This document shows, in pieces, positions 26,088 through 35,310 of a DNA stretch of 64,000 nucleotides. The stretch lies in assembly GCF_000158195.2 (NCBI RefSeq), contig NZ_GL987994.1, forward strand, positions 182,343-246,342, in the 5' to 3' direction. The number at the start of each line of letters is the position of its first letter. Within the stretch, counting starts at the first letter, position 1. Both the position numbers and the translations under genes were made by a program. Below the pieces are notes generated by a model. That model did no database searches. It saw only the letters and a program-made list of their open reading frames with translations, and was not told where the DNA came from. The stretch comes from Fusobacterium mortiferum ATCC 9817 (GTDB taxonomy: Bacteria; Fusobacteriota; Fusobacteriia; Fusobacteriales; Fusobacteriaceae).

Positions 26088-26990
26088 ATGGAGTTTAGTA
26101 AAATAAAATATATAGAGAGGAAAACAGGGGAAATAAAAACAGAAAAAGTTCCTGGGGAAAAATATTTAAAATTTTTATATTATAATCCTTTAGGAGAGTT
26201 ACCTTTAAATTTAGTAGTAAAGAAAAAATTTCTTACTGATTACTATGGAAAGAAAATGGATAAGCCAGAATCAGTAAAAAAAATTCCTAGTTTTATAGAG
26301 GAAGCAGATATAAATATAAGTGAAGCTAAAAAAAGAATAGAGGAGTTTACAACTTTTAATGATTTCTTTTATAGAGAGTTAAAAGAGGGAGCTAGAATTG
26401 TAGATTTTAATGAAAATCATCTTATCTCTCCAGCAGATGGAAAAATTTTAGTATTTGAAAATTTAGATAGAGAAAAAGAGTTTTATATAAAGGGAGATAA
26501 ATTTACTCTTGAAGAATTTTTTGCTGATAGAGATTTAGCTGAAAAGTATAGAGATGGGGTTTTTATGATAATTAGACTTGCTCCTATTGACTATCATAGA
26601 TTTCATTTTCCAGCAGATGGAGAGATAAGTGAGAGTAAGTTAGTAGATGGGGTATATTACTCTGTTTCTACCCACGCTATAAAAAAGAACTTCAGAATAT
26701 TGTGTGAAAATAAAAGGGAATACTCTATTTTAAAGACAGAAAAATTTGGAGATATAGCTATGTTTGAAGTAGGAGCTACTATGGTAGGTGGAATAAAACA
26801 AAGTTATCAACCAAATACCTATGTAAAAAAAGGAGAAGAGAAAGGATATTTCTATTTTGGTGGTTCTACTTGTGTCTTAGTTTTTGAAAAAGGAAAGGTT
26901 AAAATCGATAGAGATTTAATAGAGAATACAAAAAAAGGTATAGAAACAAAGGTATATATGGGAGAGAAGATAGGGGTATCTTTGAGTTAA
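26088..26990 (+). CDS. psd: Phosphatidylserine decarboxylase proenzyme
   Basis: A 300-residue inner-membrane-associated enzyme that makes phosphatidylethanolamine. Like other members it should cleave itself at a Gly-Ser bond to create the pyruvoyl group: the motif here is FGGSTCVLVF near residue 258 (GGST in place of the common LGST). The upstream PIDYHRFHFP segment carries the family histidines. It opens a six-gene operon running to the cyclophilin gene. Confidence 0.94.
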   Translation: MEFSKIKYIERKTGEIKTEKVPGEKYLKFLYYNPLGELPLNLVVKKKFLTDYYGKKMDKPESVKKIPSFIEEADINISEAKKRIEEFTTFNDFFYRELKEGARIVDFNENHLISPADGKILVFENLDREKEFYIKGDKFTLEEFFADRDLAEKYRDGVFMIIRLAPIDYHRFHFPADGEISESKLVDGVYYSVSTHAIKKNFRILCENKREYSILKTEKFGDIAMFEVGATMVGGIKQSYQPNTYVKKGEEKGYFYFGGSTCVLVFEKGKVKIDRDLIENTKKGIETKVYMGEKIGVSLS

Positions 26991-26993
26991 AAT

Positions 26994-27386
26994 ATGAGAG
27001 GGAGAAGATATTTTAGAGTAGGAGATTTAGTAGTATATCTATTTTTTATAATATTTTTCTATACCTTAGGAACAAAAGTATTAGAGTTAGGAGAGGAAAA
27101 ACCATCAAAAGTGGAAATCTATGTAGATGGAACTCTTAAATATATTTATCCATTGCAAAAAGAGGAGAGAGATATTTTTGTAGATACTGTATTGGGAGGA
27201 GTAAATGTAAAATTTAAAGACAATATGGTAAGAGCAACTAGCTCAAACTCTCCTAAAAAAATAAATGTAAAAAGAGGATGGATAAGTTCTCCTGGAGAGG
27301 TCATAATAGGGATACCTGATAGACTTCTAATAAAAATAGTGGGAGATAAAAAAGATGAAGATGGCTTAGATTACATCATAAGATAG
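26994..27386 (+). CDS. NusG domain II-containing membrane-anchored protein
   Basis: A 130-residue protein with one N-terminal membrane segment (LVVYLFFIIFFYTLGTKVL) and an extracytoplasmic domain of the NusG-II type, which bears no transcription role here. The pattern IYVDGTLKYIYPL with GVNVKFKDNMVRAT is typical. Relatives in Firmicutes are often next to heptaprenyl synthase or ApbE-type genes; none is seen here. It starts 3 bp after the psd stop, with a weak ribosome site, so coupled translation is likely. Confidence 0.75.
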   Translation: MRGRRYFRVGDLVVYLFFIIFFYTLGTKVLELGEEKPSKVEIYVDGTLKYIYPLQKEERDIFVDTVLGGVNVKFKDNMVRATSSNSPKKINVKRGWISSPGEVIIGIPDRLLIKIVGDKKDEDGLDYIIR

Positions 27387-27396
27387 AGGTGATAAG

Positions 27397-28485
27397 ATGA
27401 ATAAAATAAGAGGGATTAAGCTCTTAGGAATAGGAATAGTATTAGTAATTATTCAAAGTTTTTTACAACAATATGATACATTTAGAGAGATATATAGCAA
27501 GTATGTAGGATATCTTGTACCTGTAATCTATGCTTTCTTTATAACAATTTTTTTAGAGCCAATAGTAACTATTATTGAAAAAAAATTGAAAATAAGGAGA
27601 ATTTTAGCTGTTCTATTAACTATATTTTTGGTATTTGTATTGGTAGGGATCTTTATAGGGATAATAGCTCCACAAGTGATAGAGAGTATAAAAGATTTAT
27701 ATGGTAAATTGCCAGCAATGCAAGGACGATTAGAAATATATGCTGGTGAGTTGATAGAGTATCTAAAGAGAAAAGGCTTGTTACTTATGGGAGATGATGA
27801 GATAAAGGCTAGTATCACTAACTTCATAAAAGAGAATATGAAATATCTCCAAGATTTTGGTATCTCTGTTTTATGGAATATAGTGTGGTGGGGAATAGCT
27901 CTCACTAAGTTTTTTATAGGTTTCTTTTTAGCTTTTTTGATATTGATAGATAAAGAGTATTTTGTAAGATTTATAAATAATATTTTTTCAATTATTTTTG
28001 AAAGAGAAAAAGCTAAAAGTATTATGGTATTTTTAGGAGAATCAAGAGAGGTATTATTAAAATTTGTATGGGGTAGAATAATAGTATCTACAGCAGTAGG
28101 AATAATAACATTTCTTGTGATGTTTTTAAGTGGAACTCCTTATGCCCTTTTAAGTGGAATAATGATAGGAGTAGGGAATATGATACCATATATAGGTTCT
28201 ATAATAGCTGGAGCAATAGCAGTATTACTAGTAGGATTAGCAGAACCTTTCAAGTTGATATTTTTAGGACTTGCTATTTTAATAGCTCAAACAGTAGATG
28301 GTTGGGTAATAGGACCTAAAATAGTAAGTGAAACAGTAGGTATGGGAACATTTTGGGTTGTAGTAGCTATACTTATAGGTGGTAGTTTATTTGGACCTGT
28401 TGGAATGTTTTTTGGAGTACCTGCCTTTGGAATTTTAAAACTTGTATATATAAAACTTTTAAATAAAAGAGGAGATAGTAATTGA
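27397..28485 (+). CDS. AI-2E family transporter
   Basis: A 362-residue membrane protein with about eight hydrophobic helices and the family motif GNMIPYIGSIIAGAIAVL near residue 265. The family was named for autoinducer-2 export but includes Na+/H+ antiporters and exporters of unknown cargo. A GAGGTG site precedes ATG. Its TGA overlaps the ATG of the following methyltransferase gene (TGATG), so translation is coupled. Confidence 0.9.
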   Translation: MNKIRGIKLLGIGIVLVIIQSFLQQYDTFREIYSKYVGYLVPVIYAFFITIFLEPIVTIIEKKLKIRRILAVLLTIFLVFVLVGIFIGIIAPQVIESIKDLYGKLPAMQGRLEIYAGELIEYLKRKGLLLMGDDEIKASITNFIKENMKYLQDFGISVLWNIVWWGIALTKFFIGFFLAFLILIDKEYFVRFINNIFSIIFEREKAKSIMVFLGESREVLLKFVWGRIIVSTAVGIITFLVMFLSGTPYALLSGIMIGVGNMIPYIGSIIAGAIAVLLVGLAEPFKLIFLGLAILIAQTVDGWVIGPKIVSETVGMGTFWVVVAILIGGSLFGPVGMFFGVPAFGILKLVYIKLLNKRGDSN

Positions 28486-29639
28486 TGACAAATAGGATAA
28501 CATTAATAGCGTCTACTACTATGGGAGTAGAGAGTGTAGTAAGAGATGAGTGTGTAGCTTTAGGTTTTGAAAATGTAAAAGCTTTTAATGGAAGAGTAGA
28601 ATTTGAAGGAACACTAAGAGATATAGCTAAAGCAAATATACACTTGAGATGTGCTGATAGAGTATTTATCAAAATGGGAGAGTTTAAAGCTCTTACTTTT
28701 GATGAGCTATTTAATAATGTAAAAAGACTTCCTTGGGGAGATATTATAGAAGAGAATGGAGAGTTTCCAGTAAGTTGGGTAAGCTCTGTAAAATCTAAAC
28801 TTTTTTCTAAATCGGATATACAAAAAATTACTAAAAAAGCTATTGTAGAGAAGATGAAAGAGAAGTATGGAAAGAGTTATTTCTATGAAGATGGAGCAAA
28901 GTTTGCTATAAAAATTCAAGCCCATAATGATGTTTTCTTAGTGATGATAGATACAAGTGGAGAGCCATTACATAAAAGAGGATATAGAGCTATAAAAAAT
29001 GAAGCCCCTATAAAAGAGACTATGGCTGCTGCTTTAGTACTTCTATCAAGATGGAAAGGTGGAGATTTACCTCTTGTTGACCCTATGTGTGGTACAGGAA
29101 CTCTACTTATAGAGGCAGCTATGATAGCTAGAAATATAGCTCCAGGTGCTAATAGAAACTTTGTTTCTGAAGATTGGAAACTTATTCCAGAAAATGATTG
29201 GATAGACGTGAGAGATGAAGCTTTTTCAATGGAAGATTATGAAAAAGAGGTAAAAATCTATGGTTCAGATATAGATGCTGACACTGTAGAGATAGCTAGA
29301 AAAAATATAGCAAAAGCTGGGGTGGAAGATGATATCCATCTAGAGTGTCAAAACTTCTTAGATATGGAAAGAGATGAGAAATATGGAGCTTTAATTACTA
29401 ATCCACCATATGGAGATAGACTTCTTGATGAAGAAGCAGTTGAGAGATTGTATGGATTACTTGGAGATATTTGTAGAATGAGAATTCCTAAGTGGTCATA
29501 CTATATAATCACTTCTCACAAAGGATTTGAAAAAGCTTTTGGTAAAAAAGCTACAAAAAATAGAAAACTATATAATGGTGGAATAGAGTGCCATTATTAT
29601 CAATACTATGGAGAGAAAGATGGAAAGAAAAGAGTGTAA
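28485..29639 (+). CDS. THUMP-domain class I RNA methyltransferase (RlmL-like)
   Basis: A 384-residue enzyme likely to make m2G in 23S rRNA. An N-terminal THUMP region covers roughly residues 45-155, followed by a methyltransferase domain with the SAM motif DPMCGTGTLLIEAA near 199 and the catalytic NPPYGDR near 306. This is the shorter type lacking the RlmK half found in gammaproteobacteria. ATG 28485 overlaps the stop of the previous gene. The next gene begins inside its 3' end. Confidence 0.9.
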   Translation: MTNRITLIASTTMGVESVVRDECVALGFENVKAFNGRVEFEGTLRDIAKANIHLRCADRVFIKMGEFKALTFDELFNNVKRLPWGDIIEENGEFPVSWVSSVKSKLFSKSDIQKITKKAIVEKMKEKYGKSYFYEDGAKFAIKIQAHNDVFLVMIDTSGEPLHKRGYRAIKNEAPIKETMAAALVLLSRWKGGDLPLVDPMCGTGTLLIEAAMIARNIAPGANRNFVSEDWKLIPENDWIDVRDEAFSMEDYEKEVKIYGSDIDADTVEIARKNIAKAGVEDDIHLECQNFLDMERDEKYGALITNPPYGDRLLDEEAVERLYGLLGDICRMRIPKWSYYIITSHKGFEKAFGKKATKNRKLYNGGIECHYYQYYGEKDGKKRV

Positions 29640-30282
29640 TGAGATTTTAAAATTTTCTACTGAGGTAATACTTCAAGTTTTTGTAAAGATAAATAAAAGA
29701 ATGGAAGAATTAAAAAATAATGATGAAATATCAGCTTTAGAAATTTTACAAAATGAAGTAATTCCTAAATATGAAAAGCTTTATAAAGGATTAAAAACTG
29801 AGATAAAAGATGATGAAGAGATAGATATTGAAAAGTTTGAAAACATAAAAAAATATATCTATGATATTATGAAAGAAAATAGTTTTACTGAGGAGTTTAT
29901 TAGAACTCAAATGAAATTAAGAGAGAGGTTTCAAGGAGAGTCTGGAGCTGAAGTAGTAAAAAAACTTTTTGAGTATGAAAAAAAACAGATGGAAAATACT
30001 AAGTATAATCTATTAGATAAGGTAAATAAAGTTCTAGATAGAGAGGATAAACTTGCTATGGATTTAAAAAATGCCATTCAAGAGGAGGAACAGATAGAGT
30101 GTATCTATAAGCTCCAACCAGTGAGAGAGGAGTATAGAGCTTTAGAAGAAAAGGTTTTAAGAGTTCAAAAAAATATAGATGATTTAAAGAAAAAATTAGA
30201 CTCAGAGTGGACTTATGAAATCTATGGAACAATATCTAAAGATGAGATGTTAAATACTTATAATCAAACTATGAAAAAATAG
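29620..30282 (+). CDS. Uncharacterised coiled-coil protein
   Basis: A 220-residue, highly charged, mostly helical protein rich in Glu and Lys, with heptad-like stretches near residues 115-200 (for example LEEKVLRVQKNIDDLKKKL). There is no signal peptide, membrane segment or family motif that I recognise. ATG 29620 is chosen for the GGAGAG 6 bases upstream; an earlier ATG at 29608 lacks a site. It overlaps the methyltransferase gene by 20 bp, so its expression is tied to it. Confidence 0.6.
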   Translation: MERKECNEILKFSTEVILQVFVKINKRMEELKNNDEISALEILQNEVIPKYEKLYKGLKTEIKDDEEIDIEKFENIKKYIYDIMKENSFTEEFIRTQMKLRERFQGESGAEVVKKLFEYEKKQMENTKYNLLDKVNKVLDREDKLAMDLKNAIQEEEQIECIYKLQPVREEYRALEEKVLRVQKNIDDLKKKLDSEWTYEIYGTISKDEMLNTYNQTMKK

Positions 30283-30309
30283 AAAAATGTGCTAAAATAT
30301 GGAGGAACT

Positions 30310-30951
30310 ATGAAAATTTTAAAAATAGTTGTCCTTTTGCTAATAATAGCTGGAGGGTTTTATTATCAAGCTCATAAGAGAGCTGGAAAACCATTAGATA
30401 CTAAGGAGGGAAAACAGGTGGAAAATATAGTATTAAATGCTAAAATAAAAACTGCTAAGGGAGATATCAATTTAAAATTATTTCCAGAAGTAGCACCTAT
30501 GACAGTTACAAACTTTGTACATCTATCAAGAAGAGGATATTATAATGGATTAAAATTCCATAGAGTAATAGCTGACTTTATGATTCAAGGAGGAGACCCA
30601 ACAGGAACTGGTGCTGGTGGACCTGGATACCAATTTGGAGATGAATTTAAGAAAGAGGTAGTATTTGATAGAAAAGGATTATTAGCTATGGCTAATGCTG
30701 GACCAAATACAAATGGATCTCAATTCTTTATCACTCATGTACCTACTGAGTGGCTAAACTATAAACACACTATCTTTGGAGAAGTTGTATCTGAAGAGGA
30801 CCAAAAAGTAGTAGATAGCATAGCTCAAGGAGATATAATGGAAACTATTGAAATATCTGGAGATGTAGATGCTTTCTTAGAAGCTCAAGCAGAGTTAGTA
30901 AAAAATATAGATGATATCTTAGCTCAAACTATGCCAGATTTAGGAAAGTAG
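30310..30951 (+). CDS. Cyclophilin-type peptidyl-prolyl isomerase, membrane-anchored
   Basis: A 213-residue protein with an N-terminal signal anchor ([17 protein letters not shown]) and a cyclophilin domain facing the periplasm. Catalytic and binding segments [40 protein letters not shown] and [10 protein letters not shown] are intact. It would assist folding of exported proteins. ATG 30310 follows GGAGG with 4 bases; an upstream GTG is less likely. It is the last gene of the psd operon. Confidence 0.93.
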   Translation: MKILKIVVLLLIIAGGFYYQAHKRAGKPLDTKEGKQVENIVLNAKIKTAKGDINLKLFPEVAPMTVTNFVHLSRRGYYNGLKFHRVIADFMIQGGDPTGTGAGGPGYQFGDEFKKEVVFDRKGLLAMANAGPNTNGSQFFITHVPTEWLNYKHTIFGEVVSEEDQKVVDSIAQGDIMETIEISGDVDAFLEAQAELVKNIDDILAQTMPDLGK

Positions 30952-30979
30952 CTTAAAATTAAATTTTTATATAGATGAG

Positions 30980-31026
30980 AAATTACTTCTATTTGTATTA
31001 AATTCAAATAGAGGTAATTTTTTTTA
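30980..31026 (+). terminator. Intrinsic terminator of the psd-cyclophilin operon
   Basis: AAATTACTTCTATTTG (30980-30995) pairs with CAAATAGAGGTAATTT (31005-31020), with one G-U pair, and is followed by a T run. Confidence 0.88.
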
Positions 31027-31154
31027 TTTATTTACATATTTTTTACATAAATTTAAAATTAATTTAACACAGATATGTTAAAATTTATTTCGAAAAAATT
31101 AATTTAAAAAAGTTTTTTTTGCTTTTAAAACGAACAAAAAATCAGGTGAAACAC

Positions 31155-31183
31155 TTTACAAAATATTATTGTTATTGTATAAT
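31155..31183 (+). promoter_or_regulatory. Promoter of the LacI/ABC transporter operon
   Basis: TTTACA (31155-31160) and TATAAT (31178-31183) are separated by exactly 17 bases. The start point should lie at about 31190, just before a perfect palindrome, which suits repression by blocking initiation. Confidence 0.8.
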
Positions 31184-31193
31184 TATATAAAAG

Positions 31194-31213
31194 AAATGTT
31201 AACGTTAACATTT
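31194..31213 (+). promoter_or_regulatory. LacI-type operator, perfect 20-bp palindrome
   Basis: AAATGTTAACGTTAACATTT is a perfect palindrome with the central CG typical of LacI/GalR-family operators. It lies between the promoter and the LacI-type gene, so the regulator probably controls itself and the downstream transporter genes. Confidence 0.85.
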
Positions 31214-31226
31214 TTAAGGAGAAAAT

Positions 31227-32258
31227 ATGAAAAAAAATATAACAATAAAAGAAGTAGCAAAATTAAGTGGTTATTCAACTCAAACCATTTCAAGAGTTAT
31301 AAATAAAGATTTAAAAGTAAAAGCTGAAACAAGAGAGAAAATTTTAAGAATAATAGAAGAATGTGGTTATAAGCCTAATTTTTATGCTAAATCCTTAGTT
31401 TCTAAAAAAAATAAAAATATTTTAATATTATTAAAGAGAAAATCTGGGCATAAAGCAACTATTTGGACAAGTACTCTAGTCAATGAAATAATTTTAAAGA
31501 ATACTAGAAGTGATATCTCTATTCTAGTTGAACAATATTATAAAGATGAAGAATTAGAAAAATCCTTACTTAGTAAAGCTAGTACGTTTATTGATGGAGC
31601 CATTATATTTTATGAAGAAAAAGATGATGAAAGAATAAAGTTACTAGAAAAAAATAATATTCCTTTTATTATTTTTGGAAAAAGTTATGATAAAAAAAAT
31701 ATATATGTAGCTAATGATGATTTTAATTCTTGCTATAAAGCAACTAAATATATAATTGAAAATATTGGAGAGAAAATAGTATTTATTACTGGAGAAAGTC
31801 TCCCTATGAATGAACAAAGAATAGAGGGAATAATAAAAGCATATACTGAGGTAAATTCTGATATTCAAGAGTTGAAAATAGAAAGATTTATAAATACTTC
31901 AAGTGAGATAAAAGAAATAGCTAAAAAATATATATATAATTTACCTGAATGTTTTTTTGTAAATGGAGATGAGAAAGCAATTGTATTAATACGTGAGCTA
32001 TTTAATAATGGAATAAAAGTACCAAATGATGTTGCAGTAATGGGATTTGATAATCTTCCTGTATCTGAATATACAATACCATCACTTAGTACAATTTCAT
32101 TAAATTATAAAAAATTAGCGGAATCTTTACTAAAAAAAATAATATCTTTAATGGAGGGAGGGAATGAAGTAACAGAAGAGGTAGAAAGTAAATTGATAAT
32201 AAGAGAGAGCACTAAAAAATTAAAGAAAAATCAAGGAGGAAAAGATGAAGAGATTTAG
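31227..32258 (+). CDS. LacI family transcriptional regulator
   Basis: A 343-residue repressor. The N-terminal helix-turn-helix ITIKEVAKLSGYSTQTISRVIN (first residues 5-26) and hinge GYKPNFYAKSLVSKK are classic. The sugar-binding half ends with VAVMGFDNLPVSEYTIPSLSTI, which is diagnostic. It heads an operon of a binding-protein-dependent importer and overlaps its first gene by 14 bases. The effector is presumably the imported sugar or its phosphate ester. Confidence 0.94.
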   Translation: MKKNITIKEVAKLSGYSTQTISRVINKDLKVKAETREKILRIIEECGYKPNFYAKSLVSKKNKNILILLKRKSGHKATIWTSTLVNEIILKNTRSDISILVEQYYKDEELEKSLLSKASTFIDGAIIFYEEKDDERIKLLEKNNIPFIIFGKSYDKKNIYVANDDFNSCYKATKYIIENIGEKIVFITGESLPMNEQRIEGIIKAYTEVNSDIQELKIERFINTSSEIKEIAKKYIYNLPECFFVNGDEKAIVLIRELFNNGIKVPNDVAVMGFDNLPVSEYTIPSLSTISLNYKKLAESLLKKIISLMEGGNEVTEEVESKLIIRESTKKLKKNQGGKDEEI

Positions 32259-33561
32259 AAAAGCACTTTTAATATGTTTGGGGGCATTAACACTTGGAGT
32301 AACAGCATGTAATGATAGCAAAGAACAAGTAGTAGAAAAAAAAGATGAAACAACAAAATTAACTTTTTATTTTCCAGTAAATGTTGGTGGTAAAGCAGCT
32401 AACTTGGTAAGTGAAATGACAGAAGAATTTAATAAGCAAAATACAGATATAGTAGTTGAGCCAGTTTATACAGGAAATTATGATGATACTGTTACTAAAA
32501 TACAAACAGCTGCACAAGGAGGAAATCCCCCTGAATTATTTGTAAGTTTAGCAACACAAAGATTTACTTTATCGAATGCTGGAATGGCTATGCCATTAGA
32601 TGACTTAATAAAAAAAGATGGAGAAGAAGGGAAAAAATATATAGAAGATTTCTTACCAGGATTTATGGAAGATTCATATGTTGAAGGAAAAATTTATCCT
32701 ATCCCATTCCAAAGAAGTACAATGGTATTATTTTATAATAAAGATGCATTTACAGAAGTTGGTTTAGATCCAGAAAAGGCACCTACTACTTGGGCAGAAT
32801 TAGCAGACTATTCAGTAAAACTAACAAATGATCATAGAAAAGGAGTAGGAATAGCTTTAAACTCTGGATCAGCTCAATGGGGATTCACAGGATTTGCTTT
32901 ACAAAATAGTACAGATGGTAAAAATTTAATGAATGAAGATGGTAAAAAAGTATATTTTAATACTCCTGAAAATGTAGAAGCTTTACAATTTTGGTTAGAT
33001 TTACAAAATAAATATAAATCAATGGCAAGTGGAATAGTACAATGGACAGATTTACCTACTCAATTTTTAGCTGGAGAGGTGGCTATGATTTATCATACTA
33101 CAGGAAACTTTGCTAACATTAGAGATAATGCTAAATTTAATTATGGAGTAGCATTTTTACCTGGAAATAAAAGAGTAGCAGCTCCTACTGGAGGAGGAAA
33201 TTTCTATATCACTCCTAATTTATCTCCAGAAAAAGAAGCTGCAGCTTGGAAGTTTATTAAATTTATGACAAATCCTGATAACGTGGCTAAATGGAGTATA
33301 GAAACAGGATATGTACCAACTAGAGAAAGTGCTTATCAAACTGAACAATTAAAAGAATATTATACAAAATATCCAGAAGCTTTAGTAGCTTATGAACAAT
33401 TACCTTATGCAAAACCTGAATTAACAACATATAATGCAGCACAGATTTGGAGAATATTAAATGATAATATTCAATCTGCAGTAACAGGAGAAGCTACTCC
33501 TCAAGAAGCATTAGATAATGCTCAAAGAGAGGCTACTGAAGTTTTAAATGAATACAATTAA
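32245..33561 (+). CDS. ABC transporter extracellular solute-binding lipoprotein (UgpB-like)
   Basis: A 438-residue family-1 solute-binding protein. The lipobox GVTACN anchors it to the membrane. The segments NKDAFTEVGLDPEKAPTTW and AAWKFIKFMTNPDN are typical of the UgpB and oligosaccharide-binding cluster. It would bind glycerol-3-phosphate, glycerophosphodiesters or a saccharide; sequence alone does not decide. ATG overlaps the regulator's end, with AGGAGG in that gene's tail. Confidence 0.9.
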   Translation: MKRFRKALLICLGALTLGVTACNDSKEQVVEKKDETTKLTFYFPVNVGGKAANLVSEMTEEFNKQNTDIVVEPVYTGNYDDTVTKIQTAAQGGNPPELFVSLATQRFTLSNAGMAMPLDDLIKKDGEEGKKYIEDFLPGFMEDSYVEGKIYPIPFQRSTMVLFYNKDAFTEVGLDPEKAPTTWAELADYSVKLTNDHRKGVGIALNSGSAQWGFTGFALQNSTDGKNLMNEDGKKVYFNTPENVEALQFWLDLQNKYKSMASGIVQWTDLPTQFLAGEVAMIYHTTGNFANIRDNAKFNYGVAFLPGNKRVAAPTGGGNFYITPNLSPEKEAAAWKFIKFMTNPDNVAKWSIETGYVPTRESAYQTEQLKEYYTKYPEALVAYEQLPYAKPELTTYNAAQIWRILNDNIQSAVTGEATPQEALDNAQREATEVLNEYN

Positions 33562-33583
33562 TTAAAATAGTTGAGTGATTGAT

Positions 33584-34471
33584 ATGAAAATAAATAAAAA
33601 AATGAAAGAAAATTTAACTGCCTGGGCTCTTTTGAGCCCAGCAATAATCTTTATGACAATTTTTACTGTATATCCAATATTAAAAAGTATATATTTAAGT
33701 TTTAGTAAATATAATTTAGGAATGAAAGAGCCAATATTTATAAGATTAAAAAACTATGTTGATATTTTTCAAAGCCCATTATTTTGGAAAATTATGTGGA
33801 ATACAATTTATTTTTCATTACTGACAATAATTCCAAGTTTAATAATAGGGTTGCTTTTAGCACTATTAGTTAACAGAAAAAATAAAAATGTAGGTTTTTT
33901 AAGAACTGCATATTTTTACCCTGTTGTTATGCCGATGATAGCAGTAGCAAGTATTTGGTTTTTTATATATATGGGGAAAAATGGACTATTTGATCAACTT
34001 TTAATTTCTTTGGGAATGGAGCCAATGAATGTATTATCAAATAGAAAAACAGTTCTTCCATTTATGGCTATAATGTATATTTGGAAAGAAGTTGGATTTA
34101 TAATGGTATTTTATTTAGCAGGACTTCAAAATATTTCAGGGGAATTATATGAAGCTGCAGTAATTGATGGAGCAAGCCCATGGAAAATACTAAAATATAT
34201 AACTATTCCACTTTTAAAACCAACTACTATATTTATTTCAACTGTAGCATTAACAAACTCTTTTAAATTAGTAGACCATATAGTTATAATGACAGAAGGG
34301 GCTCCAAATAATGCAAGTACATTGTTATTGTACTATATATATCAACAGTCTTTCATTAATTTTAATTATGGAAAAGCAGGAGTACTAACTGTAATAATGT
34401 TATTTTTATTGTTAATTGTATCTTTACCAAGATTTTTTAAACAAGATAAGAATACACATTACAATTCATAA
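33584..34471 (+). CDS. ABC transporter permease (UgpA/MalF type)
   Basis: A 295-residue inner-membrane permease with six hydrophobic helices. The EAA loop that contacts the ATPase reads ELYEAAVIDGASPWKILKYITIPLLKP near residues 189-215 (first part shown). ATG 33584 is preferred to a GTG 9 bases upstream, since a weak GAG site is 8 bases away. It pairs with the next permease gene, 10 bp downstream. Confidence 0.92.
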   Translation: MKINKKMKENLTAWALLSPAIIFMTIFTVYPILKSIYLSFSKYNLGMKEPIFIRLKNYVDIFQSPLFWKIMWNTIYFSLLTIIPSLIIGLLLALLVNRKNKNVGFLRTAYFYPVVMPMIAVASIWFFIYMGKNGLFDQLLISLGMEPMNVLSNRKTVLPFMAIMYIWKEVGFIMVFYLAGLQNISGELYEAAVIDGASPWKILKYITIPLLKPTTIFISTVALTNSFKLVDHIVIMTEGAPNNASTLLLYYIYQQSFINFNYGKAGVLTVIMLFLLLIVSLPRFFKQDKNTHYNS

Positions 34472-34481
34472 GGGGAGAAAA

Positions 34482-35300
34482 ATGAAGAAGAATAATACAG
34501 GTGATAAAATAATCACAATAATAGGTTATTTAATAGCAATATTATGGTTAATACCACTAGTTTGGATGGTAGGAACAGCTTTTTCTGAACCATCTTTTAA
34601 AATGTCATTGTTTCCTAAAACAGCCTTTACTTTGGACAATATAAAGTATGTATGGAATGCAGTACCATTTAAAACTTATTATATAAATACAATTTTAATC
34701 GTTATAGTAACATTTACTATTCAAGTATTTACATCAACAATGGCAGCTTATGCATTAGCTGTAATGGATTTTAAAGGTGTTGCAATAGTATTTGTAATAA
34801 TATTTATGCAAATTATTGTACCAAATGACGTTTTGATAACTCCAAATTTTATGGTGCTAAGAGAATTAGGAATGTTAAATACAAAATTAGGAATTATGTT
34901 ACCATTTTTAGGATCTGCATTTGGAATATTTTTATTAAGACAACATTTTAAAAGTATACCTAAATCTTTAGCAGAAGCAGCAAGAATAGATGGAGCAACC
35001 ACATGGCAAATAATATGGAGAATATATATGCCATGTGCAAAACCAGCTTATCTATCATTTGCTGTAGTATCTATAAGTTATCACTGGAATAACTATTTAT
35101 GGCCACTAATTGTAACCAATTCTGTAAATAATAGAACTTTAACAGTTGGGTTAGCTTTATTTGCAAAATCAAAAGAAGCAAATTTACAATGGGCTAATGT
35201 ATGTGCAGCAACATTTATAATAGTTTTTCCATTAATTATCTTATTTTTTATATTACAAAAACAATTTATAGATAGCTTTATGAGTTCAGGAATAAAATAA
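34482..35300 (+). CDS. ABC transporter permease (UgpE/MalG type)
   Basis: A 272-residue second permease subunit. Its EAA loop, SLAEAARIDGATTWQIIWRI, is near residue 160, and the C-terminal end QKQFIDSFMSSGIK is typical. ATG 34482 follows GGGGAG by 6 bases; the frame extends further upstream without a site. The gene is followed by a hydrolase gene that splits the permeases from their ATPase gene. Confidence 0.93.
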   Translation: MKKNNTGDKIITIIGYLIAILWLIPLVWMVGTAFSEPSFKMSLFPKTAFTLDNIKYVWNAVPFKTYYINTILIVIVTFTIQVFTSTMAAYALAVMDFKGVAIVFVIIFMQIIVPNDVLITPNFMVLRELGMLNTKLGIMLPFLGSAFGIFLLRQHFKSIPKSLAEAARIDGATTWQIIWRIYMPCAKPAYLSFAVVSISYHWNNYLWPLIVTNSVNNRTLTVGLALFAKSKEANLQWANVCAATFIIVFPLIILFFILQKQFIDSFMSSGIK

Positions 35301-35310
35301 AGGAGTAAAT

